Assembly (NCBI RefSeq): GCF_003231305.1
Contig: NZ_QKVM01000005.1
Span: 62,001 to 126,000 of the forward strand
DNA from: Pseudomonas sichuanensis
GTDB lineage: Bacteria > Pseudomonadota > Gammaproteobacteria > Pseudomonadales > Pseudomonadaceae
Length of the DNA: 64,000 bases
Reading direction: 5' to 3'
Below are positions 8,535-15,980 of this stretch, one piece after another. Below the pieces are notes generated by a model, which saw nothing but the letters and a program-made list of their open reading frames with translations, did not search any database and was not told the origin of the DNA. Numbering within the stretch: the stretch's first letter is position 1; each line of letters opens with the position of its first letter. A program made the position numbers and the translations under genes.

Positions 8535-9581
8535 TCACCCTGTGCACTGGGCCTTGAGCGACGTCGCGCGGCGCGGCGCCGTGCCCTTGGCCCTGGCCTT
8601 GCCCTGCCGGCCACCGCTGCATTGCACGGTGGTGCGCCAACCGCTGCTGGTGAACACCTGCTCCACCGACTCGATCAGGTACGGCCCGTCAAGCCCGGCC
8701 AGAAACCCTCGGGCCTCGATTTCACGTTCGGCGAACAGGTCGGTACGCCCGGGCATGTCCAGGCGTACGCTGGCGGTATCGCGGTTGAAGCTGGCCAGGC
8801 GCGCCTTCGCGGCCTGTTCGGCTGCGGCCCGGTTGGGGTACAGATGGCGGTCGGTGTGCACCGCCTGCAAGCCATCCGGAGCATCTCCGTTGGCCAGTTC
8901 CACGGCCTGCAGGCGACCGCTGGCACTGTCCAGGTGACGGGTGCGGACGGCCTTGTGGGTGCTCCTGTCAGCCAGGCGGAACTGCCACTGGCTGACCTCC
9001 TCGCGAGCAATAGTGACCACCCCCAGCGCCTTGCCGCTGGCGCTCTGTCGCCCCTGACGCGGGAGCACCAGCAACTGGCCATTGGCGAGCTTTCCGGTGC
9101 AATCGTGCAGGCGGGCCAGGCGGGTGATGAAGTTGAAATCCGACTCGCTGTACTGGTCGACACGCGGTATCTGCACCGTCACCGGGCAGACCGCCTGCCA
9201 GCCGTTGCGGGCAGCGATCTCGGCGACGATGCGCTGCAGCGTCACATTTTCCCAGCTGCCGCTGCGAATGGTCTTGCCACTGCCGCGCAGGTCGCAGGCC
9301 TTGCCGCGGATCACCAGGGTATCGGGCGGGCCGGACAGTTCCACCTCATCGACGGTGTAACGGCCCAGGCGGCTCAGGGGCTGCCCGGCATAGCCGAGCA
9401 ACACCTCGAGCACCGCCCCCCGGGCCGGCAGCGCAACGGCGCCGTCACGGGCATCGATACGCAGTTCGAACTCGTCCGATTCAAGGCCCGGTTTGTCGGT
9501 GGTACGCATCAGCAACAGGCGATCGTTGATCAGCGTGGTGATGTCCTTGCCATCGGCCTGGATGCTGAACACAGGTTTCAT
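8535..9581 (-). CDS. Phage late control D-type baseplate hub protein (gpD)
   Basis: The protein has 348 residues from MKPVFSIQADGKDIT. In P2-like tails gpD is the hub protein linking the tail tube to the spike. The ADGKDIT...INDRLLLMRTTDKPG N-terminus, the GYAGQPLSRLGRYTVDEVELSGPPDTLVIRGKA region and the SESDFNFITRLARLHDC segment are typical of the family. Start 9581 follows GGGAGG; the frame is open 13 codons further. It follows gpX directly, as in P2 and pyocin R2. Confidence 0.92.
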   Translation of the reverse strand: MKPVFSIQADGKDITTLINDRLLLMRTTDKPGLESDEFELRIDARDGAVALPARGAVLEVLLGYAGQPLSRLGRYTVDEVELSGPPDTLVIRGKACDLRGSGKTIRSGSWENVTLQRIVAEIAARNGWQAVCPVTVQIPRVDQYSESDFNFITRLARLHDCTGKLANGQLLVLPRQGRQSASGKALGVVTIAREEVSQWQFRLADRSTHKAVRTRHLDSASGRLQAVELANGDAPDGLQAVHTDRHLYPNRAAAEQAAKARLASFNRDTASVRLDMPGRTDLFAEREIEARGFLAGLDGPYLIESVEQVFTSSGWRTTVQCSGGRQGKARAKGTAPRRATSLKAQCTG

Positions 9582-9632
9582 GATTCTGCCTCCCTGGGGG
9601 CTACGCTGCGCAATCGGCACCGTAGCCCCCTG

Positions 9633-9839
9633 TCAGTCCCACAGTTGAAGGGTATTGCTCGCCACCACAGGCCGTTCCAGCAGCACGATCCTTACCCCGG
9701 CGCGAAACGGCTGGGCCTCGTCCGCGAGCCCCTGGTTGGCATCCAGCACCGCCTCGACCATCCCTTCGAGCTGCCCGTAGTAGTGCTGGCAGAGGGTGTC
9801 GAGCAGGTCGCCTTCAGACGTTATGCAGATCCTGGCCAT
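9633..9839 (-). CDS. Tail protein X (LysM-like)
   Basis: This 68-residue protein is of the gpX family, a small LysM-like baseplate protein that helps join hub and tube. The motif EGDLLDTLCQHYYG is the family hallmark, followed by NQGLADEAQPFRAGVRIVLLE. Its start overlaps the end of gpU by 26 bp and it precedes gpD, as in P2. Confidence comes from both sequence and position. Confidence 0.9.
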   Translation of the reverse strand: MARICITSEGDLLDTLCQHYYGQLEGMVEAVLDANQGLADEAQPFRAGVRIVLLERPVVASNTLQLWD

Positions 9840-10659
9840 AGCTCACGAACTCCAGTGAAAAACCTTGTTTGCGTGGAATACCGCCGGCCTGCAGCTGGCT
9901 TTGCTCCTCTTCGATACTGGTCAGGCACCAGGTGCCAAGTACCTCGCCATAACCACTGGTCAACGACAGCGGCAACAGCTGACGGCCAATGCTGCGCAGC
10001 GTCTGCAGCTGACCAAGGCCGCCCTTGAAACCGGGGAAGATCGCCCCGCGGATACTGATGCTTTCTTCGCCCAGGCTGACCGCCTGCTGTGCGCTGTCGC
10101 GGCTCAGGCGTTCCTGCCCGGCCCAACGAAAGCGTGTTTGCCGGCGCAACTGGTCGAAGGCCGCAGTGTCGAGGTTGAAGTAGTACGGTGTGGCCCCGGC
10201 CTTCAGGGGTTGCAGCACCAGCAGATGGGGGAATGGCTTGATCGCCTCCGCCGCCGGTGTCACCTGGGGCGCGAAACCCAAGGTCGACAGCACGCCGTTG
10301 ACGGTCGAACGCACCTCCCCCACCATCCGCCGAATGGCCGCGCCGGCCTTGGCCACATGGCCGGCGAACCCGTCGATGCGCTCACGCACCTGGCGGACCA
10401 CGGCCACGGCCTGGTCATACTTGGCCACCACCTTGGCCACCCGTGCCTGGGCGGTTTCGATGGCGCGCATCGTGCGCTGCAACTTGGCGCCGATGATCGG
10501 ACCGACCACCGGCAACCCTTCCAGCTCGACGACCGCACCTTGAGTATGGTCGATCGCCTCGTTCATTGGGTCGAGCATGGCGTCGGCACGCCGACGCCCT
10601 GCCTCTCCCGCCTTGACCAGGGCGTGCAGCGTGGCTTGCAGCTGCTCAAGATAGGTCAT
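9814..10659 (-). CDS. Tail protein U-like protein with N-terminal helical extension
   Basis: The protein has 281 residues. The C-terminal part from about residue 145 (PHLLVLQPLKAG, then FRWAGQERLSR, GLGQLQTLRSIG, GYGEVLGTWCLTSIEEEQS) matches the P2 gpU family, a tail-end protein of contractile tails. The first ~140 residues are helical, rich in Ala, Val and Arg, and not part of classical gpU, so the protein is about twice the length of P2 gpU. Such extended forms are seen in pyocin-type tails. It lies between tape measure and gpX, the expected place. Confidence 0.85.
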   Translation of the reverse strand: MTYLEQLQATLHALVKAGEAGRRRADAMLDPMNEAIDHTQGAVVELEGLPVVGPIIGAKLQRTMRAIETAQARVAKVVAKYDQAVAVVRQVRERIDGFAGHVAKAGAAIRRMVGEVRSTVNGVLSTLGFAPQVTPAAEAIKPFPHLLVLQPLKAGATPYYFNLDTAAFDQLRRQTRFRWAGQERLSRDSAQQAVSLGEESISIRGAIFPGFKGGLGQLQTLRSIGRQLLPLSLTSGYGEVLGTWCLTSIEEEQSQLQAGGIPRKQGFSLEFVSYGQDLHNV

Positions 10660-10669
10660 GAAATGCTCC

Positions 10670-12259
10670 TCAAACGTGTGCGCTGTCGACCATCTGCGCG
10701 GGCTGGGCCCGGGCCATAAGGTCAGTCAAGGTGCGCCGTGCGATCTGCTCCAATTGCTGGATCACCGAAGGATCGTTCAGGCTGTTGTTGAACGTGACGG
10801 GCATGTTGGCGGTGAAGGTGAACTGCTGATTAAGCTGAGCGGGCGTTGCTGCCGATTGCACTGCCGGTGCCGATGAGATCGGTTGCACGGGTGTCACAGG
10901 CAGCGCTCGCGCCACTTCACCCAAGCCGGGTTTATCGGGCAGATGCTCGGTCGAGCCCAAAGCCTTGCCTGACAAGCCACCGATAATCTCCCCACCCGCA
11001 CTGCCGAGCACGCCGCCTATCAGCCCACCGATAACCGTACCTATCCCCGGCACCACCGAACCGAAAGCAGCACCTGCGGCAGCACCGGCCAACCCTCCGC
11101 TCAAACCACCAACGGCAGTACCGTAGCTTTCGAGCTTCTTATCCGGGGAGACATTGCTGCCATAAGTTTCAGCGAGCTGAAGGCCGGCATCCAGAAGAGC
11201 TATGCCAGGAACACGCCTCATCAGCTTCCTTGAAATATTGAGTACTCGGCTCGTAGCCGGACTTGCCCTGGGGCTTGCAGAAGTCACTGCAGTAGGTGCG
11301 CTTGTCGCCGCCTCCGGGGCTCTGGCAGAGGTTGACTCCAACTCAGGAGCCGCGGCCCTCTGCTCACCCACTGGCGCCATCAGTTCACCTTCATGCTCAA
11401 CTGCAGCCTGCTGCTCCGAGGCTTGAGCCGCGTCGACCGTGGAAGCGCTTGTCTGTACCTTGTCTTCGTACATGACCAGGTCGAACAGACCACCACCTGC
11501 TTTCTGTCCAAAGGTTTCACCCAACATACCGCCGAGCTTTGGAAGGTATCGCTTGAGCCGCCTATTCTTGAGCCGGCTTGCCAGCGTTGCCCCCAACAGA
11601 GCGCCGCCCAACTCGCCAACCGCCGCACCGACACCTTCGGCCCTTTCCTCGCCAGTCTCGCCAGTAAGCATCGCCTTGACAGCCTTGTCCCGCGCCTCAC
11701 CAGCGCCGGCTTTCCAGGTTTTCCTGACGGCTCTGGTAACCCGTCGACTGGAGTTCGGCGTCCTACCCCGGCCCATCTCGTAGGCAAGGCGCCCCCCGAC
11801 AATTGTCGCAGCCCCGATAGCCCCTGCGATTTGCATCCGGTCACGAATGCTTCTGGGCGTGCGCTGTGCGCTAGTTGAACCGTCCTTGCCGGGATCGGCC
11901 GCAGCAGGCACAGCGCGGCCCGGCGGTGCAGAAGCAGCACCGGCCCATGGAAGGTAACCACCAACCTGCATTAGACGCAGATAGCCCAGGCGCAAGCGCT
12001 CGACTTGATCAATCTCCCTGCCCAGTCGAAGAATCTGCGCCTCATGTTGTTCTGCCTGATTCAGAGCCAGCAACCCTTCCATCTGGCGCACCTTGCCCAG
12101 CTCCAGCCCCAGGCGAATGACCTCGCCGATCAGGCGCCCGAGCCGGGTGTCATCAGCCTGCCTGCGCAGCCGTTCGAGCGACTGGCGCAGCGCATCGATG
12201 GCGCTGCCCAGCGGCTGAGGGGCGGTGACGCCGAGGGTGAATACCGATGTATTCGCCAT
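10670..12259 (-). CDS. Tail tape measure protein
   Basis: The protein has 529 residues. It starts with a coiled-coil region (DALRQSLERLRRQADD and following) and carries a long Gly/Ala-rich hydrophobic segment near residues 380-440 (pattern GGLIGGVLGSAGG), a common tape measure feature. It lies downstream of gpE/E' and upstream of gpU. At about 0.15 nm per residue the tail would be roughly 80 nm (inference). The central third (about 11150-11900) looks less GC-rich and less regular in codon use than the ends, hinting at exchange by recombination. Confidence 0.88.
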   Translation of the reverse strand: MANTSVFTLGVTAPQPLGSAIDALRQSLERLRRQADDTRLGRLIGEVIRLGLELGKVRQMEGLLALNQAEQHEAQILRLGREIDQVERLRLGYLRLMQVGGYLPWAGAASAPPGRAVPAAADPGKDGSTSAQRTPRSIRDRMQIAGAIGAATIVGGRLAYEMGRGRTPNSSRRVTRAVRKTWKAGAGEARDKAVKAMLTGETGEERAEGVGAAVGELGGALLGATLASRLKNRRLKRYLPKLGGMLGETFGQKAGGGLFDLVMYEDKVQTSASTVDAAQASEQQAAVEHEGELMAPVGEQRAAAPELESTSARAPEAATSAPTAVTSASPRASPATSRVLNISRKLMRRVPGIALLDAGLQLAETYGSNVSPDKKLESYGTAVGGLSGGLAGAAAGAAFGSVVPGIGTVIGGLIGGVLGSAGGEIIGGLSGKALGSTEHLPDKPGLGEVARALPVTPVQPISSAPAVQSAATPAQLNQQFTFTANMPVTFNNSLNDPSVIQQLEQIARRTLTDLMARAQPAQMVDSAHV

Positions 12260-12272
12260 GCATTCCTCCTTG

Positions 12273-12386
12273 TCACTCCGCCAGCCACCAGAGCATGTCG
12301 CCGTACGACATGCCCATGATCTCGCTGGCGGAAAAGTTCAGCTCCTTGGCCAGCCGCCGTGCGGCGGCCTTCTGCCGGGTTGGATC
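12273..12386 (-). CDS. gpE' extension of the tail assembly chaperone, reached by frameshift
   Basis: Reading on from the end of gpE in the +1 frame gives a 37-codon extension (DPTRQKAAARRLAKELNF...GMSYGDMLWWLAE) ending at TGA 12275-12273. The GMS...ML.W pattern is that of the P2 gpE' / GpE family. No start codon of its own lies before the extension in this frame, so it must be made by frameshifting from gpE. The junction on the coding strand reads GAA-GTT-TGA-TCC. It sits just before the tape measure gene, as expected. Confidence 0.75.
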   Translation of the reverse strand, partial: DPTRQKAAARRLAKELNFSASEIMGMSYGDMLWWLAE

Positions 12387-12687
12387 AAACTTCGTCGTCC
12401 TGCACCAGGCGAAAGTAACCGCTCTGCAGGCGGCTGTAGTCCTTCAGGGCCAAGCCTTCGAGGTCCTTGACGCCCACCTCGGCGAGGGAGGCGAACAGGT
12501 TCAGCTCACGCTGCTCGTCGTCACCTGCGCCACCGAGCTGCGCGTTACGGATGTCACGCACGGTCGGCGCCCGCAGCGACAGGCTGTCCACCTGCAGGCC
12601 ATTGGCCTCGCTGGGGCGCGACAGGCGCACGGTCACCCGCTCGGCGCTGAGCATCATCCATTGCGGCAATTTCTTCGCTTGAGCCAT
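12385..12687 (-). CDS. Tail assembly chaperone gpE
   Basis: The protein has 100 residues (MAQAKKLPQWMML). Phage tail assembly chaperones of this type bind tape measure protein, and a frameshifted longer form is made in a fixed ratio. The family stretch VDSLSLRAPTVRDIR is present. It lies between the tube gene and the tape measure gene. The stop TGA follows GTT; the +1 frame continues for 37 more codons (12386-12273). AGGAGAA precedes the start. Confidence 0.88.
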   Translation of the reverse strand: MAQAKKLPQWMMLSAERVTVRLSRPSEANGLQVDSLSLRAPTVRDIRNAQLGGAGDDEQRELNLFASLAEVGVKDLEGLALKDYSRLQSGYFRLVQDDEV

Positions 12688-12699
12688 TGCAGGTTCTCC

Positions 12700-13209
12700 T
12701 TACAAGCCAAGGGCGGCGCGCTGGGCGGCCAGTTGGTCGACACCGTCGATCACCCGTTTCATGCCCAGAGCGTCGATCTCGTAGACCAGGCGACCGTCGA
12801 CTTCGAGCTTGTAGTAGGTGACGCCGACACTGTGCTTGATCTCGGCCTTGTCGCCGGACTTCCAGTCACCCATGTCGACTTCCTTGAGGGTGCCGCGCAG
12901 GGTGACCACCACCGGGTTGATCTGCCCCTTCAGGCCCTTGAAGGCGCCGCGGAAGGTGCCGTTGAAGCCGTTGCCGTCGGCCAGGCCGAAGAACTTCAGC
13001 GACTCGCGGCGCACACCGGTGGTGGTGAAGGCCGCTTCCTGTTTCTCCATGCCCTGGTCCATCTCGACCGCCATGTCCATGCCGCCAGGGCGGTACTCCT
13101 CCATCTTCAGGGTGAGCTTGGGCAGGGTCAGGCTGGGTACATCGCCCTGGAAGCTGACGCCATCGACGAACAGGTTCAGGTTGGCCAGGGTTTCGGGAAT
13201 CATTGCCAT
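12700..13209 (-). CDS. Major tail tube protein (FII)
   Basis: The 169-residue protein forms the inner tube of the contractile tail. Family features are IPETLANLNLFVDGVSFQGDV at the N-terminus, KMEEYRPGGMDM, and the C-terminal YKLEVDGRLVYEIDALGMKR. The start ATG 13209 has AAGGAG nine bases upstream. It directly follows the sheath gene, the conserved FI-FII order of P2 and R-type pyocins. Confidence 0.95.
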   Translation of the reverse strand: MAMIPETLANLNLFVDGVSFQGDVPSLTLPKLTLKMEEYRPGGMDMAVEMDQGMEKQEAAFTTTGVRRESLKFFGLADGNGFNGTFRGAFKGLKGQINPVVVTLRGTLKEVDMGDWKSGDKAEIKHSVGVTYYKLEVDGRLVYEIDALGMKRVIDGVDQLAAQRAALGL

Positions 13210-13222
13210 GTAAATGCGCTCC

Positions 13223-14389
13223 TTAAGCGGCGGAATCGAGGACTTCGGTCAGCCACTGGTTGGTGACTTCAACGCGGAAATTGGGGTTTTCGGCAGGCGG
13301 CACGTCGGTGAAACGGATGTTCCAGTACACCTTGCCCTGCTCGAGCTGGCTGGCGGTGTTCAACTGCGGGTCGGCGTAGACCTCGAAGTTGATGATCGCG
13401 CCTTGGTTCTTCAGGTCGCGCATGAAGGCCTGCAGGCCTTCGGTGACGTCCTTGACGTAGGTGGCGGTGATGGAGCGGTCGACGGCCCACTTGTGGCCGT
13501 AGAGGATCGCGTCCATGACGATGTCCATGGTCCGTACCCGGGTGACGAAGGCCCACTTCGGGTCGCTGGACAGGGTGCGGTTGCCCCACAGGCGGAAGCC
13601 GTCGTCACGGATGATGGTGGCGATGTTGGCGTTGTTCAGCAGGTTGGCGCGGCAGCTGTCGTCGCCATCGAGGAACTCCACCGCGCGGGTGGTGCCGGTG
13701 ATGCCGACGAACTCTTTGTTCGACGGCGAAGCCCAGAAGCCGTATTCACGGTCGGTCCAGGCGAACAGGCCGGCGACCCAGGCCGAGCCGGGTGCGTCGA
13801 CAGTGGCTTCTGCGTCGTTGTCCCAGTAGCGCACGCCCGGGTCGACCAGGAAGGCGCGCTTGGCGCCGAAGTTCTTGGCGTAGGCGATGGCCGCCTCATC
13901 GGTGCTGTTGGGGCCGTCGATGATAGCAATGGCGCGCAGCTTGTCGGCCAGGGCCACCAGCGCGGTGCCGACGGCCTGGGTGGCGCTGTGTTTCGGCGCA
14001 ACCAGCAGGCGCGGCTGGGCGTTGAAGCGGCTTTTGCCGTCGAGCAGCGCTTGCAGGCCGGTACGTTTGCCGTCGGCCAGCACATTGCCGATGATCGCCG
14101 AGGTCTGCTCGGCGGCATCCTCGACCTTGGCCACGCCGCAGGCGACGATGACCGCCTTGGCACGGCTGTAGATGGCGCGGCAGGCCTTGGTGATCGGCGC
14201 ATTCAGGCCGAACGCCGCAACCGCGTCGCGCTCGCTGGTGATCAGCACCAGGTCGTTGGCCTTGGCGGTGACGTCCGGGCCTTCGGTGAAGGTATCGACC
14301 AGGCCGATGATCGAGGAAGACGGCAGCGCGATGCTGCGCGCGCCGGTGTCGACGTTGGTCACGGTGACGCCGTGGAAGAATCCACTCAT
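13223..14389 (-). CDS. Contractile tail sheath protein (FI)
   Basis: The 388-residue sheath subunit shows that this is an R-type (contractile) particle and not an F-type one. The N-terminus FFHGVTVTNVDTGARSIALPSSSIIGLVDT and the C-terminal NFEVYADPQLNTASQLEQGKVYWNIRFTDVPPAENPNFRVEVT are typical of P2 FI-like sheaths. GGAG precedes the ATG at 14389. Two hairpin terminators lie within 100 bp upstream, leaving little room for a separate promoter. Confidence 0.96.
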   Translation of the reverse strand: MSGFFHGVTVTNVDTGARSIALPSSSIIGLVDTFTEGPDVTAKANDLVLITSERDAVAAFGLNAPITKACRAIYSRAKAVIVACGVAKVEDAAEQTSAIIGNVLADGKRTGLQALLDGKSRFNAQPRLLVAPKHSATQAVGTALVALADKLRAIAIIDGPNSTDEAAIAYAKNFGAKRAFLVDPGVRYWDNDAEATVDAPGSAWVAGLFAWTDREYGFWASPSNKEFVGITGTTRAVEFLDGDDSCRANLLNNANIATIIRDDGFRLWGNRTLSSDPKWAFVTRVRTMDIVMDAILYGHKWAVDRSITATYVKDVTEGLQAFMRDLKNQGAIINFEVYADPQLNTASQLEQGKVYWNIRFTDVPPAENPNFRVEVTNQWLTEVLDSAA

Positions 14390-14415
14390 ACAGGTTTACT
14401 CCAGGTTCGGGTATG

Positions 14416-14441
14416 AAAAGGCCCTGCGGGTGCAGGGCCTT
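14416..14441 (-). terminator. Hairpin terminator between fibre and sheath genes (second)
   Basis: A 9-bp stem (14418-14426 with 14433-14441) is followed on the minus strand by TTTT. It lies only ~27 bp upstream of the sheath start codon. Confidence 0.6.
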
Positions 14442-14459
14442 GAGAGGTTGTTTACGGGT

Positions 14460-14487
14460 GAAAAAAAGCCCCGGCGATGCGGGGCTT
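14460..14487 (-). terminator. Hairpin terminator between fibre and sheath genes (first)
   Basis: A 7-bp stem AAGCCCC/GGGGCTT (14466-14472 with 14481-14487) is followed on the minus strand by seven T residues. This is the classic form of an intrinsic terminator for transcription coming from the fibre genes. Confidence 0.72.
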
Positions 14488-14506
14488 CATGAATGTCGAT
14501 TGGTAA

Positions 14507-14692
14507 CTAAAGGTGAGGCATGGCCACTAAGTTGCAGGACGAATCAACCTGCACACCTTGCAGATCAAGCCTGTATGCCGAACAGTGCGTTGGCCGACTA
14601 CCCGGCATCAGGCCCGGCATCACGGTATGCGTTTGTGCGCCGCTGAGGGGGAACCAATTGTTGAACCGGACAGCGATGCAGCCACCCTCCAT
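14507..14692 (-). CDS. Small ORF downstream of the second fibre gene (uncertain)
   Basis: A 61-codon frame whose ATG overlaps the stop of the second fibre gene (TGATG), suggesting translational coupling. The product has no signal peptide, membrane segment or motif I know. Its third-position GC looks only moderate, so coding is not certain. It is followed by the two hairpin terminators. It could be a fibre-associated small protein or a non-coding remnant of a longer fibre module. Confidence 0.35.
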   Translation of the reverse strand: MEGGCIAVRFNNWFPLSGAQTHTVMPGLMPGSRPTHCSAYRLDLQGVQVDSSCNLVAMPHL

Positions 14693-15609
14693 CAGATCAA
14701 CTTGATTCGAACGGGATACGCAATGTTTCGCGGGCGCGTCACCCCGAAACCGTTGGGTTGGCTCGTGGCAGTGCTCACAGCGCCCGAAGCCGCCACCGCA
14801 ACCAGCGAAGCTGCCGCCCCATAGTCCGCTGCCACGACGGGATCAAGCCCGACACGCGATGGTGCACCGCTTTCAGGCGCTGAAGGGTTATACAAACCGG
14901 TGACACTCAAGGTGGTCACAGTACTGTCCAGAATCTGCAAGCTGCCCACCTGACGCGAGCCCGCCATCCGCTCCGGATCCAACCCTCGTCCCTCATCCAG
15001 CCCGCGCAGGAATTCGCCACGCAAATCAGGCACCCGGAACGTGGCTGCCTCGTCGCCGCGAGTCCAAGCACCCTCCATGCCGCCACGCTGGGCCTCGGTC
15101 ACGATCAAGCCGGACTGCTGGGCATGGTCCCACAGCCAAGGCCACTCGGCGCGGTTCAGCAGTGAACCGTTGGGTACCCCCCAACCACCCGGGCTTAATG
15201 CAGTAGTCGTCTCGAAAATCGGTCGGCCCAGGGCCGTGCCGTCCAGACGGTCCAGAGGCAGCCATGCACCGGCGCCATCGCTACGCAAATGCCAGAAATC
15301 GCCAGCGCCCATCAAGACGAAGAATGCATAACCTGCCGCACGCAAGCGGGTGTGAAACTTGACCGTTTCGTCGCTGGCGGCCTGTACCGTCAGGCGGTTA
15401 TCGCTGTTATCAATGCGCTGTACGCGCACATCCATGGGCCTGTTGGCCGGCGGCAAGGTGATGGTCACGGCACCTGCCGAGGCATCTACCAGCAGCACAC
15501 CGGTTTCATGGGATGAAAGTACCTTGCTCGCGGTGATCGGGGTGTTGTTCAACCCGCGCACTGCAAGCAGGCCGCGCTCAAGTTCTGCCAGGTCATCGGC
15601 ACGGCTCAT
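14692..15609 (-). CDS. Second tail fibre protein with collar domain
   Basis: The protein has 305 residues. It lacks the N-terminal baseplate-attachment domain seen in the large fibre at 15981. A beta-rich first part (VLLVDASAGAVTITLPP) leads into a phage tail-collar region with GWGVPNGSLLNRAEWPWLWDHAQQ and FRVPDLRGEFLRGLDEGRG. The latter closely parallels FRLPDSRGEFLRGWDHGRG in the large fibre. Its ATG overlaps the stop of the chaperone gene (ATGA). It may be an extra or alternative receptor-binding module, or a distal part joined to the first fibre. Confidence 0.75.
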   Translation of the reverse strand: MSRADDLAELERGLLAVRGLNNTPITASKVLSSHETGVLLVDASAGAVTITLPPANRPMDVRVQRIDNSDNRLTVQAASDETVKFHTRLRAAGYAFFVLMGAGDFWHLRSDGAGAWLPLDRLDGTALGRPIFETTTALSPGGWGVPNGSLLNRAEWPWLWDHAQQSGLIVTEAQRGGMEGAWTRGDEAATFRVPDLRGEFLRGLDEGRGLDPERMAGSRQVGSLQILDSTVTTLSVTGLYNPSAPESGAPSRVGLDPVVAADYGAAASLVAVAASGAVSTATSQPNGFGVTRPRNIAYPVRIKLI

Positions 15610-15971
15610 TGCTCAATCCTCATTTTTTCAAGAAATACCGGCGGTAGAGGGCGGGCCGACGAATCCGGGAAGGCGTTTGACTGAGGCCAGTCGCGGAGCT
15701 GTTGCATGAAAACCAACAGCTCGCTGAACCGCTCAGTCGTCAAAGAAGTTTCACCACCGATCTCCTGCTGGTCACGGTGGCGATCACGCAACCAGGCCAG
15801 TTTGGCCAGCTCGGCGTTGCGCCAGACACGCTCGGCGATAGCTAACTGTGCCAAACCGACTTGCGATAATTCGGGGCTATCATCCTCAACCCATTCCTCG
15901 GCGTAGCCGAGTTGCCGATTGGCGAACTGGCCAGTGATCCCGCCATCTTCATTGCGCTTAACAAAGGGCAT
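15606..15971 (-). CDS. Tail fibre assembly chaperone-like protein
   Basis: The 121-residue protein opens MPFVKRNEDGGITGQFANRQ and has a central stretch ending WLRDRHRDQQEIGGETSLTTERFSELLVFMQQLRDWP. This layout is common in the small tail assembly chaperones encoded after phage fibre genes. It sits between the large fibre gene and the second fibre and overlaps the latter by four bases. Such proteins help fold or attach the fibre whose C-terminus they evolved with. The role is inferred from family and position. Confidence 0.72.
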   Translation of the reverse strand: MPFVKRNEDGGITGQFANRQLGYAEEWVEDDSPELSQVGLAQLAIAERVWRNAELAKLAWLRDRHRDQQEIGGETSLTTERFSELLVFMQQLRDWPQSNAFPDSSARPLPPVFLEKMRIEQ

Positions 15972-15980
15972 AACTACTCC

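Noticed and set aside
12259..12687. P2-like -1 frameshift for gpE/E'
   Set aside because: Frame arithmetic shows the extension is +1 (or -2) relative to gpE, and no TTTTTTG or other -1 slippery run occurs near the end of gpE.
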